Source: Methanobacteriota archaeon
GTDB taxonomy: Archaea > Thermoplasmatota > Thermoplasmata > RBG-16-68-12
Direction: 5' to 3'
DNA: 18,606 nt
Assembly (NCBI GenBank): GCA_005878325.1
Contig: VBMR01000054.1
Location: forward strand, 1 to 18,606
Positions 6,001-13,652 of the stretch are shown here, piece after piece (the first letter of the stretch is position 1; the number at the start of each line of letters is the position of its first letter). Below the pieces are notes generated by a model that had not been told where the DNA came from, ran no database searches, and worked only from the letters and a program-made list of their open reading frames with translations. Position numbers and translations under genes: made by a program.

Positions 6001-6909
6001 TCAATCCCGATACGGGACCTCGATCTCCATGAAGTCCTCGGCCACCCGGACGTTCTCGAACACTTTCTTCGCGTCTCCCAGGATGGTCGCCGGGTCCTCA
6101 TACCGTGGGCTCAGGTGCGTCAGCACGAGGACGCCGACCCCGGCCTCCCGTGCCACTTCTGCGGCCTGCCGCGAGGACGAGTGACCGTACCGGTTCGCCT
6201 TCTCCTCCAGGGCGGCGTCCGAGGTCGCATCATGGATCAGGACGTCCGCACGGCGCGCGATCTCGACAAGCGCCTCATGGGGCATCGTGTCTCCGGTGTA
6301 GACGATCTTGCGGCCCCGCCGCGGCGGCCCGAGCACGTCCTCCGGCCGGACGATGGCCCGCCCCACCTGGACCGTCTCGCCCGCCTGCAATCGACTGTAC
6401 AAGGGGCCCGATGGAACTCCGAGAGCCTCCGCCCGCTCCGTGCTGAACCGCCCGGGACGCGGCTTCTCCTCCAGTGCATAAGTGAGGGCGGGGACCGTGT
6501 GGACCGCCTCGAACCCTCGGACGACGTATTCCCCGCAGTCGATCTGCCCGCCCGGAGGAAGTTCCTTCGCCCGGACGGCGAAGCCGGGCGTGAAGTAGCC
6601 GAGGGACAGGAGGTCGGAGATGAGCTGCTCCACGCCCCGCGGGCCGTACACGTCGAGGGGCACCTCCCGGCCGTTCATCGACATGCTCTGGACCATGCCG
6701 GGAAGCCCGAGGAAGTGGTCCCCGTGGAAATGGGACAGGAAGACGCGGGAGACCTGCATGAAGCTCAACCGGCTCTGCATGAACTGCCGCTGCGTTCCCT
6801 CCCCGCAGTCGAACAGGACGACCTCCGGACCCCGCTTGATGGCGACCGCGCTCACGTTCCGCTTCGGCGTCGGCCACGATCCGGAGGTGCCGAGGAACAC
6901 GACCTGCAT
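6001..6909 (-). CDS. rnz: Ribonuclease Z (tRNase Z, short form)
   Basis: A 302-residue metallo-beta-lactamase-fold endonuclease that removes the 3' trailer from precursor tRNAs. The zinc motif SHFHGDHFLGLPG supplies H60, H62, D64 and H65. Further ligands are H137 (AVHTVPALTY), D207 (YTGDT) and H265 (THLSPRY); the HEAT-type signature is represented by YGHSSSRQAAE (241-251). The flexible-arm segment EKPRPGRF (148-155) is the exosite linker typical of short tRNase Z enzymes. The length is normal. The ATG at 6909 has no Shine-Dalgarno site. Transcription probably starts near 6940 from the TATA region shared with hutH. It converges on the small gene. Confidence 0.95.
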   Translation of the reverse strand: MQVVFLGTSGSWPTPKRNVSAVAIKRGPEVVLFDCGEGTQRQFMQSRLSFMQVSRVFLSHFHGDHFLGLPGMVQSMSMNGREVPLDVYGPRGVEQLISDLLSLGYFTPGFAVRAKELPPGGQIDCGEYVVRGFEAVHTVPALTYALEEKPRPGRFSTERAEALGVPSGPLYSRLQAGETVQVGRAIVRPEDVLGPPRRGRKIVYTGDTMPHEALVEIARRADVLIHDATSDAALEEKANRYGHSSSRQAAEVAREAGVGVLVLTHLSPRYEDPATILGDAKKVFENVRVAEDFMEIEVPYRD

Positions 6910-6963
6910 GGACTGTTCCGCAAGGCCCGCGAGCGCTTAACCTCTTTCGACGCCGCGAGAAAC

Positions 6964-6968
6964 TATAT
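6964..6968. promoter_or_regulatory. Shared TATA region between rnz and hutH
   Basis: TATAT within AACTATATCG reads as a TATA core on both strands. Starts about 25 nt away fall near 6992 (plus, hutH ATG at 6999) and near 6940 (minus, rnz ATG at 6909). No second AT-rich box is present in this gap, so one box may serve both directions. Confidence 0.5.
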
Positions 6969-6998
6969 CGAGGAATCGGGATGCCACGACGGTCCTCC

Positions 6999-8519
6999 AT
7001 GCGCTCAATCGATGGTCGGTCCCTTGGCCTCGAGGACGTGATCCATGTCGCCCGCGGCGGGGAGCCCGTGCGACTCGCCCCGGCCGCCGCGAAGCGGGTG
7101 GACGCGAGCCGCCGCGCCCTCGAGAAGGTCGTCACGAAAGGCCGCCTCGCCTACGGCATCAAGACGGGGTTCGGGGAACTCGCGAACGTCGCGATCTCCG
7201 ATGCGGACGTCCGTGCGTTGCAGCTGAACCTCCTGCGGAGTCACGCGATCGGCCAAGGTCCGCCCCTCCGTCGAGAGGAGGTGCGGGCCGCGATCCTCCT
7301 CCGGGCGAACACGCTCGCGATGGGCTACTCCGGCGTCCGCCGGATCGTGGTGACACGACTCCTGGACTTCCTGAACCGCGGCGTCCATCCGGTCATCCCG
7401 TCCCGCGGCTCCCTTGGGGCGAGCGGCGACTTGGCCCCCCTCGCTCACCTGGGCCTTGTGCTCGTCGGCGAGGGCGAGGCGGAGGTCGGAGGTCGAGTCC
7501 TCCCCGGACCAGAGGCCCTGGCGAACGCGAAGCTGGTGCCTCTCGTCTTGCAGTCGAAGGAAGGCATCGCGATCATCAACGGCACCTCGGTGATGGCCGG
7601 GGTCGGAGCTCTCGTCGTGAAGGACGGACTCCGTCTCCTGAAAGATGCGCAGGTCGCTGCCTCGATGTCCTTTGAGGCCCTCCGCGGCTCCCCCAGGCCG
7701 TTCGAGGACCGCCTGGTGTCGCTGAAGCCCCAGCCCGGCGCGCGCGAGGTGGCCGCGAACCTTCGACGACTGTTGCGAGGGAGCGAGATCATCCCGTCCC
7801 ACAAGGGGCCGCACAAGGTGCAGGACCCGTACACGCTGCGGTGCCTCCCGCAGGTCCTGGGGGCCGTCCAGGCCGCCCTGGATCAGGCCGCCGAATCCGT
7901 CAGGATCGAAATGAACGCGGCGACGGACAACCCGCTCATCTTCCCCGAAGGGACGAGCGTGAGCGGAGGGAACTTTCACGCCCAAGCGCTCGCGATGGCC
8001 CTCGATCATGTGGCGTTGGCGATGGCCGTCCTCGCGGGCTTCTCAGAACGCCGGATCGCGCGCCTTGTCGATACGCGCCTCAGTGAGCTCCCTCCCTTCC
8101 TGACGCAAAAGAGCGGGCTGAACTCCGGCATGATGATCGTGCAGTATGTCGCCGCCGGGTATGCGAGCGACAACAAGGTCCTCGCCCATCCCGCCTCCGC
8201 GGACTCCATCCCGACCTCGGCGAATCAGGAGGACTTCGTGCCGATGGGGATGGCGGCCGCGCTGAAGGCGCGTCAGTCGCTCGAGAACGCCGCGCGCGTC
8301 GTGGCCTTGGAGGTCCTCGCGGCGGCCCAAGGGTTGGAGTTCCTCAAGCCCCTCCGGCCCGGCATCGGGCCTCGAGCGGCCCACGCATTCGTGCGGACGA
8401 AGGTCCCACCCCTCGAGGACGACCGGTCCCTCGCCGCGGATGCGGATCGAATCTTGGAATGGATGGCGACGGGCCAGTTCCTCGGAGCCGTGGAAGGGGT
8501 CGCGGGCCGACTCGCTTGA
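6999..8519 (+). CDS. hutH: Histidine ammonia-lyase
   Basis: A 506-residue enzyme that deaminates histidine to urocanate. The prosthetic MIO group forms from A141-S142-G143 in GSLGASGDLAPLAH. The catalytic Tyr is Y53 in YGIKTGFG. Substrate-side motifs include NAATDNP and SANQEDFVPMG. The residue pair in LLRSHAIGQG is Ser-His, as in histidine lyases, not the Phe-Leu or His-Leu of phenylalanine or tyrosine lyases. The frame also opens at ATG 6981, but the TATA region predicts transcription from about 6992. With the ATG at 6999, Tyr and MIO numbering closely matches that of well-studied bacterial HutH. No hutU, hutI or hutG is in the window. The TGA stop abuts the stop of the convergent giant gene with no base between. 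Confidence 0.94.
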   Translation: MRSIDGRSLGLEDVIHVARGGEPVRLAPAAAKRVDASRRALEKVVTKGRLAYGIKTGFGELANVAISDADVRALQLNLLRSHAIGQGPPLRREEVRAAILLRANTLAMGYSGVRRIVVTRLLDFLNRGVHPVIPSRGSLGASGDLAPLAHLGLVLVGEGEAEVGGRVLPGPEALANAKLVPLVLQSKEGIAIINGTSVMAGVGALVVKDGLRLLKDAQVAASMSFEALRGSPRPFEDRLVSLKPQPGAREVAANLRRLLRGSEIIPSHKGPHKVQDPYTLRCLPQVLGAVQAALDQAAESVRIEMNAATDNPLIFPEGTSVSGGNFHAQALAMALDHVALAMAVLAGFSERRIARLVDTRLSELPPFLTQKSGLNSGMMIVQYVAAGYASDNKVLAHPASADSIPTSANQEDFVPMGMAAALKARQSLENAARVVALEVLAAAQGLEFLKPLRPGIGPRAAHAFVRTKVPPLEDDRSLAADADRILEWMATGQFLGAVEGVAGRLA

Positions 8520-11500
8520 TCACTCGACCGCGCCCTGCAGGCCCCGGAAGCAGGCGGGGCAGCGGCCGACCCGGGTCGCGCACAATTCGTGGAAGTCGCG
8601 GCCGCAACCGCAGCGGGTGACCTTGAATCCCTTCTTGATGAGCCCCTTGCAGATCGGGCAGCGGGTCTCCAGGTCGGCCACCAGGCGCTTCGCCTTCGTG
8701 CCGCCGACCTCCGAGACATCGATCTGGGCGATCATCTCTTGCGTGTACTCCTTGCCGTCGAACACGCGGTGGGAGACGATCTGGATCGCGAGGGGCACGG
8801 ACCCCGAGGCGGTCGGCTTCAACCGCAGTTGGAGTACCTCCTTCGACTTCGCGCGGACGGCCGGGATTTCCGGGAGGCTCTCGACCTCCGCGTCGCCGAG
8901 GATCCGCACCCGGACGTCCCGCGCGGCTCCCTTGCCATCGTTCTCCACGGTCAGCGTGGCGTCCGCCCATTCGTTCAGGCGAACGGCGCCGATGTCGATG
9001 GAGCCTTTCATGCTGGGGGCGAAGGCCTCCGTCGCGTCCCAGGCGAGACGGTACGCGTCCTCGGCGGCCTTGTTCGCCTCCGCGAAGTCGGATCCCCGGA
9101 GCCGCACGGCCTGTTCCAGCTTGGCCTCCGCGGCCTTCATGTCGATCCCGAACTTGCGCCCGCTCCGGATCGTGGTCTCCGCCTTGAACGTCAGGTCGAC
9201 GAACCGCTTCTCGACGATCTTCGCGGACTCCACCCGCTCCAGCGCATTCTTTACCGTGTCCATCGCATGGCTGAATTCACCGCGGGAAATCCGTTCGTCT
9301 GCCTCCTTGAGGAGGGCCTCCGCGGCCCGGGAGTCGGACCCGAGCTTCTTCGCGTGCGCGACGTTGTCGGCCGCTTCCTGGAGGGAACGGTTCAACTTCG
9401 CCGCGATGGCCTCGTTCGCGACGTCTTTTGCAGCGCCGAGGACCGCGGCCGCATCCGCGAAGTGTTCGGCATCCACCGCGGCCTTCGCCACCGCGAGTCG
9501 GTTCAGCGCCGGGGTCGGGTCGATGTCCATCTTGCGGCACGTCGCGATGAGGGCATCCACCTTCGCGAGCTCTTCCCGGAAGCGATCGCCCAGCAGGCGG
9601 CGACCCCATTCGATGCTCCCCGCGAACGCGGCCCGGGCCTGGACCTCCTGGACCTCGTCCAGGAGCACGCGGAAGTCGGCGATCAGGTCCGTTGAGCGCA
9701 CGGCGGTGTCGAGCGCCCGGACGTAGTCTCCATCCGAGAACGCCTTCCGGCTCTTCGTGACGAATTCCGATACCATGGGCGAGGGGTGGCCCAGCTCGTT
9801 CATCTTGCGCTCCGCGGTCTCGACCGCCTTCTTGGCCATCGACTGCTGGAGCCCGATGCGCTCCGCCTCCGCCTCGCTCTGCAGGGCCGTCGCGATCGCC
9901 TGGCGGTACTTCTTCGCCCGGAACAGCTCGCGGGCCTTCTCGAGGAGCTTCTCGGCGGAGCGCGTGTCGGTCCCTTCCACCCGCGCCTTCATGATCGCCT
10001 CTTCGAAGCCGCGCATCGTCTCGCCGATCCGCGCGTCCCGTTCCTTCGACGCCTCGACGTCCGCCTGGGCCGCGTAGTCGAGCACTTCCTCGAACTGGCC
10101 GAGCTGGTACGCGCGCTCCGCGCGCTCGACGAGGGCCAAGGTCCGAGGCAACGGCACGTCCATTGCCTCCGCGTCTGAGAGGATCTCCTTCATCGTCCGG
10201 AGGGCTTCACCCGCCTCCGAGCCCTGGCGCCTCATCGTGTCGAGCCGGGCCGTCAGTTGACCGCTCACATCCGCGGCTTGTTCGATCTCGCCGACCTCGA
10301 GGTGCCTGCGGGCCCGAATCACGGCCTCGCTCGACGCCTCGACGTCGACCCCTTCGACGGACGCGAGGTACTGCTCCGCGGCGTCCAACGAAAGGAGCAA
10401 CCGCTCCCGGATCAGCGCACTGAACTCGTCCTCCGCGCGCTGCGCGAGGGCGAGGGCCTTGTCGTAATCCTTGGCCTTCATCGCCTCCTTGGCCTCCGAG
10501 AAGACCTCCCGCAGATGGGGCGCCGCGATTCCGAGGCGGTCCGCGAGTTCCAGGCGGCTCCGGCAAGACATGATCTTCTGCGCGGAGGAATAGAGGACCT
10601 GGAGCTTGTCCGTCTCCGCGCGGGCGGCGGTGGCGAGCTGGATCGCGCGCTCGAGATCGAGTTGCTCGAACGCCTTTTTCGCGTCGACGAGCATCTCCAC
10701 GACCTTCGAGACGTCCACGTTGCGCTTCTTCGCCTCCGCGACGAAGGCGGCGGCGGACGAGATCGCGTTGTACGCCTGCCGGTGGAGGCCGGTCATCTTG
10801 CCGGTTCGTTCGTTCGCCTCGTTCAGGAGGCGCAGGCCTTCGTGGTAGTTCGACACCCCGAACGCCATGCGAGCCCGCCGGACGAAGTCGTTCACCTCGT
10901 CCACATCGAGCTTCTGGGCCTGGGCGGCCGCGATCCGCGCTCGCACGAGGGTCAGGAGGCCGTCCGCGGCCTGCGCGAGGGCCTTCGTCGCGCCCTCTCG
11001 GGTGGCGACGATCTCCGCGACCCGGCCGCTCGCGAGGTTCGCGTTCAGGTCCCGATGGAGGGCCTCGAGCGATGCGACGTTCGCACCGAGGTCGACGCCC
11101 ATGCGGACCGCGAGGGCGAGGTCTCCCACGATCTCGTCCGCCCGCGTCCGGACGCGGGATTCGACGACCTTCTGGCCTTCCGCGACCGCCTTGAACACGC
11201 CCTCGAAGTCCTGGGAGGCCATCGAGGCATCCGCCCGGTTCAACAAGGCCTTCAAGGCGCCGCTCTCGTCGCCGAGGTGCGGGAGCGACGTACGCAGGGA
11301 GGAGATCTGGCGGGCCGCGTCTTCCGCGAGGAGCCGCTCCGCCCTCCCTCGGGCATCGGCCGCGAGGTCGAGCGCCCGGCGGAACTCTTCCGCCTTCGTC
11401 GCCAGGATCGCATCTTGGAGGATCCGGGAGGGCACCGACAGGTCGGCGCCGTTCTGCTCTCCGAGAGTCAAGATGAATTCCGCGCGCTCGATCGATTCCA

Positions 11501-12893
11501 TGACCCGTTCCCGCTCCGCCCGCCTCAGTTCCTCGAAGGAGGACGCGATCGCCCTCTCCACCTCGGCCGGGTTCCGTTCCTGGTAAGCCTGGCGGGCGGC
11601 CTCGGCCAGTTTCCGGGCCCGCACCGTCTGGACGCCGAACCCTTCGACATCGGCGAAGGACCGGTGGAGTTCCTTCAGGCGGACCTCGACCGCCTTGTAT
11701 CGGTCCAGGATCCCGTTGAGCGCCCCATCCGCCCGCTTCGCCAACGCGAGGGCTTCTTGGAACGCCCCCCGACGGATCGCCTCGCGCGCTCCGTTCAGGT
11801 CTTCCATCGGAGCCTTCAGGTCAATGCCCATGTTCGCCGCCGCGACGAACTTCTCGCGGGACGTGCCAATCGCGGCGATGACGCGTTGGAACTGGACCTG
11901 TTGGATAAGTTGGAATCCTTGCTTCGCGAGCTGGGCCCCCTCCTGATAGCCTCCTTTCCGGATCGCGCCCTCCGCCTTCTTGAACAGGTCCTCGGCGGGC
12001 CCCGGGTCCGCGCCCATGGCGCGGGTCTCTTGGACCAGTCGCGAGAAGTCGCCCGCCCGGCCGTCCAGGGAGCGCTGGAGCGCCTTTTCCGATTCCGCGC
12101 GGCTCTGGGCGAGCGCGTTCTTCGCCTTCTCGAAGTCCAGGTTCCCGATGTCGCCGCGCGCTCGTTCGATCAGGTTCGCGGCCTTCGTCGTGTCCGCGCC
12201 CATCTCCACCGCAGTCCTCAGGAGGTCCTCCGCCTCCCGAATCTCCTTCGTCAGGGCGGAGGTCAGGTCCTCCGTGATGGTATCGAGGCCTTCTTTCGTG
12301 AAATCGAGCGCGCTCTGGAAGTCGTTGTTCTCCATCGCGGTCCGGGCGCGGGAGAGGAGGTCCTCGATCGGGGCCACGCCCCGATTCAGGTTCTTCGCGG
12401 ACAGGATGAGGGATTGGGCCTTCGAGAACGAGGAGGAGAGGTGTTCCTGGAGGATTTTCTCGCTCCGCTTCCACCCCTTCTTTGCGAGGTCGATCGCGCC
12501 GCCGAGGTCCTCGGATGCTAGCGCGCCCTCCGCCTTCGCCAGGGTCGCCGCCGTGTCCGCGAGGTCCGCGCCGAGGCCCTTGGCCAGTCGAGCCATTTCC
12601 GCGCTCGAGTCCACGATCGCGCGGGCCCGTTCCCGATAGATCCGCTTCCCGCGCTCGAGCGCTTCCGCGGACTTCTCGACCGAGGTCTTGTACTCCTTCG
12701 CGACCATCGCGGCGCTCGCTTCGGCGAGGGCCTTCTCCGCCTCGACGACGTTCGCGTCGACGCGACGTGCTTGGTCGATCACGTCCTGCGCGGCCTTCAG
12801 GCCGTCCTCCGCCGACTGGCGTGTCCGCGCGGCCTCCTTGACCTTCTCCTCCAGCTGTCGGCGCAGCTGGTTGTCCCGCAGGTATCCGCTCAC
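8520..12893 (-). CDS. Giant helical-repeat protein with Ig-like domain and C-terminal RING/PHD-like zinc finger
   Basis: A 1457-residue protein with no signal peptide or membrane span, so probably cytoplasmic. Residues about 40-1290 hold roughly 20 copies of a 60-70-residue helical repeat. The pattern is A-x-x-hydrophobic-G-x-D, then A-x-x-L-L-x-x-A-x-x-A, then D-F-x-x-A-L-x-L-A. Residues about 1297-1393 are a beta-rich CARDB/Ig-like domain (DATLTVENDGKGAARDVRVR). A linker leads to eight regularly placed zinc ligands: C1412, C1415, C1428, C1430, H1435, C1438, C1445 and C1448, a C4HC3 order. I do not recognise a characterised homologue. The start is a GTG at 12893 with GGAG about 10 nt upstream; a TATA box at 12973-12978 implies a leader of about 55 nt. 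It lies just downstream of smc-scpA-scpB on the same strand. A scaffold or adaptor role is inference. Confidence 0.85.
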   Translation of the reverse strand: MSGYLRDNQLRRQLEEKVKEAARTRQSAEDGLKAAQDVIDQARRVDANVVEAEKALAEASAAMVAKEYKTSVEKSAEALERGKRIYRERARAIVDSSAEMARLAKGLGADLADTAATLAKAEGALASEDLGGAIDLAKKGWKRSEKILQEHLSSSFSKAQSLILSAKNLNRGVAPIEDLLSRARTAMENNDFQSALDFTKEGLDTITEDLTSALTKEIREAEDLLRTAVEMGADTTKAANLIERARGDIGNLDFEKAKNALAQSRAESEKALQRSLDGRAGDFSRLVQETRAMGADPGPAEDLFKKAEGAIRKGGYQEGAQLAKQGFQLIQQVQFQRVIAAIGTSREKFVAAANMGIDLKAPMEDLNGAREAIRRGAFQEALALAKRADGALNGILDRYKAVEVRLKELHRSFADVEGFGVQTVRARKLAEAARQAYQERNPAEVERAIASSFEELRRAERERVMESIERAEFILTLGEQNGADLSVPSRILQDAILATKAEEFRRALDLAADARGRAERLLAEDAARQISSLRTSLPHLGDESGALKALLNRADASMASQDFEGVFKAVAEGQKVVESRVRTRADEIVGDLALAVRMGVDLGANVASLEALHRDLNANLASGRVAEIVATREGATKALAQAADGLLTLVRARIAAAQAQKLDVDEVNDFVRRARMAFGVSNYHEGLRLLNEANERTGKMTGLHRQAYNAISSAAAFVAEAKKRNVDVSKVVEMLVDAKKAFEQLDLERAIQLATAARAETDKLQVLYSSAQKIMSCRSRLELADRLGIAAPHLREVFSEAKEAMKAKDYDKALALAQRAEDEFSALIRERLLLSLDAAEQYLASVEGVDVEASSEAVIRARRHLEVGEIEQAADVSGQLTARLDTMRRQGSEAGEALRTMKEILSDAEAMDVPLPRTLALVERAERAYQLGQFEEVLDYAAQADVEASKERDARIGETMRGFEEAIMKARVEGTDTRSAEKLLEKARELFRAKKYRQAIATALQSEAEAERIGLQQSMAKKAVETAERKMNELGHPSPMVSEFVTKSRKAFSDGDYVRALDTAVRSTDLIADFRVLLDEVQEVQARAAFAGSIEWGRRLLGDRFREELAKVDALIATCRKMDIDPTPALNRLAVAKAAVDAEHFADAAAVLGAAKDVANEAIAAKLNRSLQEAADNVAHAKKLGSDSRAAEALLKEADERISRGEFSHAMDTVKNALERVESAKIVEKRFVDLTFKAETTIRSGRKFGIDMKAAEAKLEQAVRLRGSDFAEANKAAEDAYRLAWDATEAFAPSMKGSIDIGAVRLNEWADATLTVENDGKGAARDVRVRILGDAEVESLPEIPAVRAKSKEVLQLRLKPTASGSVPLAIQIVSHRVFDGKEYTQEMIAQIDVSEVGGTKAKRLVADLETRCPICKGLIKKGFKVTRCGCGRDFHELCATRVGRCPACFRGLQGAVE
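8523..8663 (-). other. C4HC3 zinc-finger coding segment of the giant protein
   Basis: Residues 1411-1457. The spacing is C-x2-C-x12-C-x-C-x4-H-x2-C-x6-C-x2-C. Eight ligands with His in fifth place match the RING-variant/PHD order, not a simple four-Cys ribbon. The short x12 and x6 loops make it compact. Confidence 0.7.
9024..12776 (-). repeat. About 20 tandem helical protein repeats in the giant gene
   Basis: Protein-level repeats of 60-70 residues that have diverged too far to show as DNA repeats. Examples of the anchor are AVEMGADTTKAANLIERA, AANMGIDLKAPMEDLNGA, RKMDIDPTPALNRLAVA and KKLGSDSRAAEALLKEA. Each is followed by an acidic-aromatic turn (NDFQSAL, GAFQEAL, KDYDKAL, GEFSHAM) and a third helix. 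They resemble TPR-related or spectrin-like bundles. Confidence 0.75.
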
Positions 12894-12972
12894 GGTTCGA
12901 GGGCTCCGCTACCTCGGGGAGAGCTGGGGCTCCTCCTCCGAGGATTCGCAGACAACGCTCGGTGTTTCCGCG

Positions 12973-12978
12973 TATAAA
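12973..12978 (-). promoter_or_regulatory. TATA box for the giant gene
   Basis: The minus strand reads TTTATA (in CGTTTATACG), about 80 nt before the GTG and inside the scpB-to-giant gap. It suggests that the giant gene has its own promoter in addition to any read-through from the condensin operon. Confidence 0.5.
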
Positions 12979-13009
12979 CGGGTGCGGCCTGATTATCACG
13001 GATGATTCG

Positions 13010-13025
13010 GGCCCGGGGCGGGGCC
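13010..13025 (-). terminator. GC hairpin directly after scpB
   Basis: GGCCC and GGGCC form a 5-bp stem with a 6-nt loop starting at the base after the scpB stop. There is no T-tract, so termination is uncertain. Confidence 0.25.
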
Positions 13026-13652
13026 TCAGTTTGTGGCCGTCGTCGCAGGCGGGGTGGGGGCCACCGCGGCGCCCGTGTCCTCGTCCGATGGTGGGTTGTC
13101 TTCGGCGGGCTCCGGCCCGGCCTCTGCGGGCGTTCCCTCGGGCCGTTCCTTGTATGCGACACCCGCCTTCTCGGCCATCAGCTTACGAATTCCCTCCCGG
13201 TCCGTCGACTTCAGGCCAAAGAACTCGGCGAAGTACCGGGTCGTGGTGAGGGCGAGGGATCGGCCGGATGGCTTGCGGTTCACGAGGCCGAGGTCCTCGA
13301 GCGCTTTCGTGTGCTCGTACACCTTGGAACCGATCATGTCGAACAGATCGCTCTGCAGAAGCGGCTGATGATATGCGATGAGGGCCGCCGTCTTCAGCAG
13401 ATCCCGCTCGATCTCCGGTGGCGCGAACGCACGGGCCCGCTCCGCGAACTCCGACCGGATCTGCATCGTCCATTTCGTCCCGATCTCGGCGACCTCGATC
13501 GCGCTTCCGCGCTCCGTGTAGTCCCGCGCGAGGGCTCGGAGGTGCTCCCGGATGGTGTCCGGAGCGAGGCGGGTCACCCGCGCGAGTTCGTCCGGGGTCA
13601 GCGCTTTTCCCGCGCTGAACAGTGCCGCCTCCACGATGGCCCGTTCGTTCAT
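13026..13652 (-). CDS. scpB: Segregation and condensation protein B
   Basis: A 208-residue condensin accessory subunit. It carries two winged-helix domains: residues about 3-75 (ALFSAGKALTPDELARVTRL onward) and about 82-150 (LKTAALIAYHQPLLQSDLFD, then GSKVYEHTKALEDLGLVNRK). ScpB dimers bind the linker of the ScpA kleisin. The family-typical LIAYHQP segment is clear. Residues from about 168 form a low-complexity Pro/Ala/Glu/Thr tail, probably disordered. The ATG at 13652 overlaps the scpA stop as ATGA, so translation is probably coupled. A longer open frame upstream overlaps scpA and was not used. Confidence 0.93.
   Translation of the reverse strand: MNERAIVEAALFSAGKALTPDELARVTRLAPDTIREHLRALARDYTERGSAIEVAEIGTKWTMQIRSEFAERARAFAPPEIERDLLKTAALIAYHQPLLQSDLFDMIGSKVYEHTKALEDLGLVNRKPSGRSLALTTTRYFAEFFGLKSTDREGIRKLMAEKAGVAYKERPEGTPAEAGPEPAEDNPPSDEDTGAAVAPTPPATTATN

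Noticed and set aside
10257..12521. A 754-codon plus-strand open frame opposite the giant gene
   Set aside because: GC-rich codon use on the minus strand leaves the antisense frame free of stops. Its translation is an Arg/Leu/Gly/Asp-rich mirror with no domain, while the minus frame shows clear repeats and zinc ligands.
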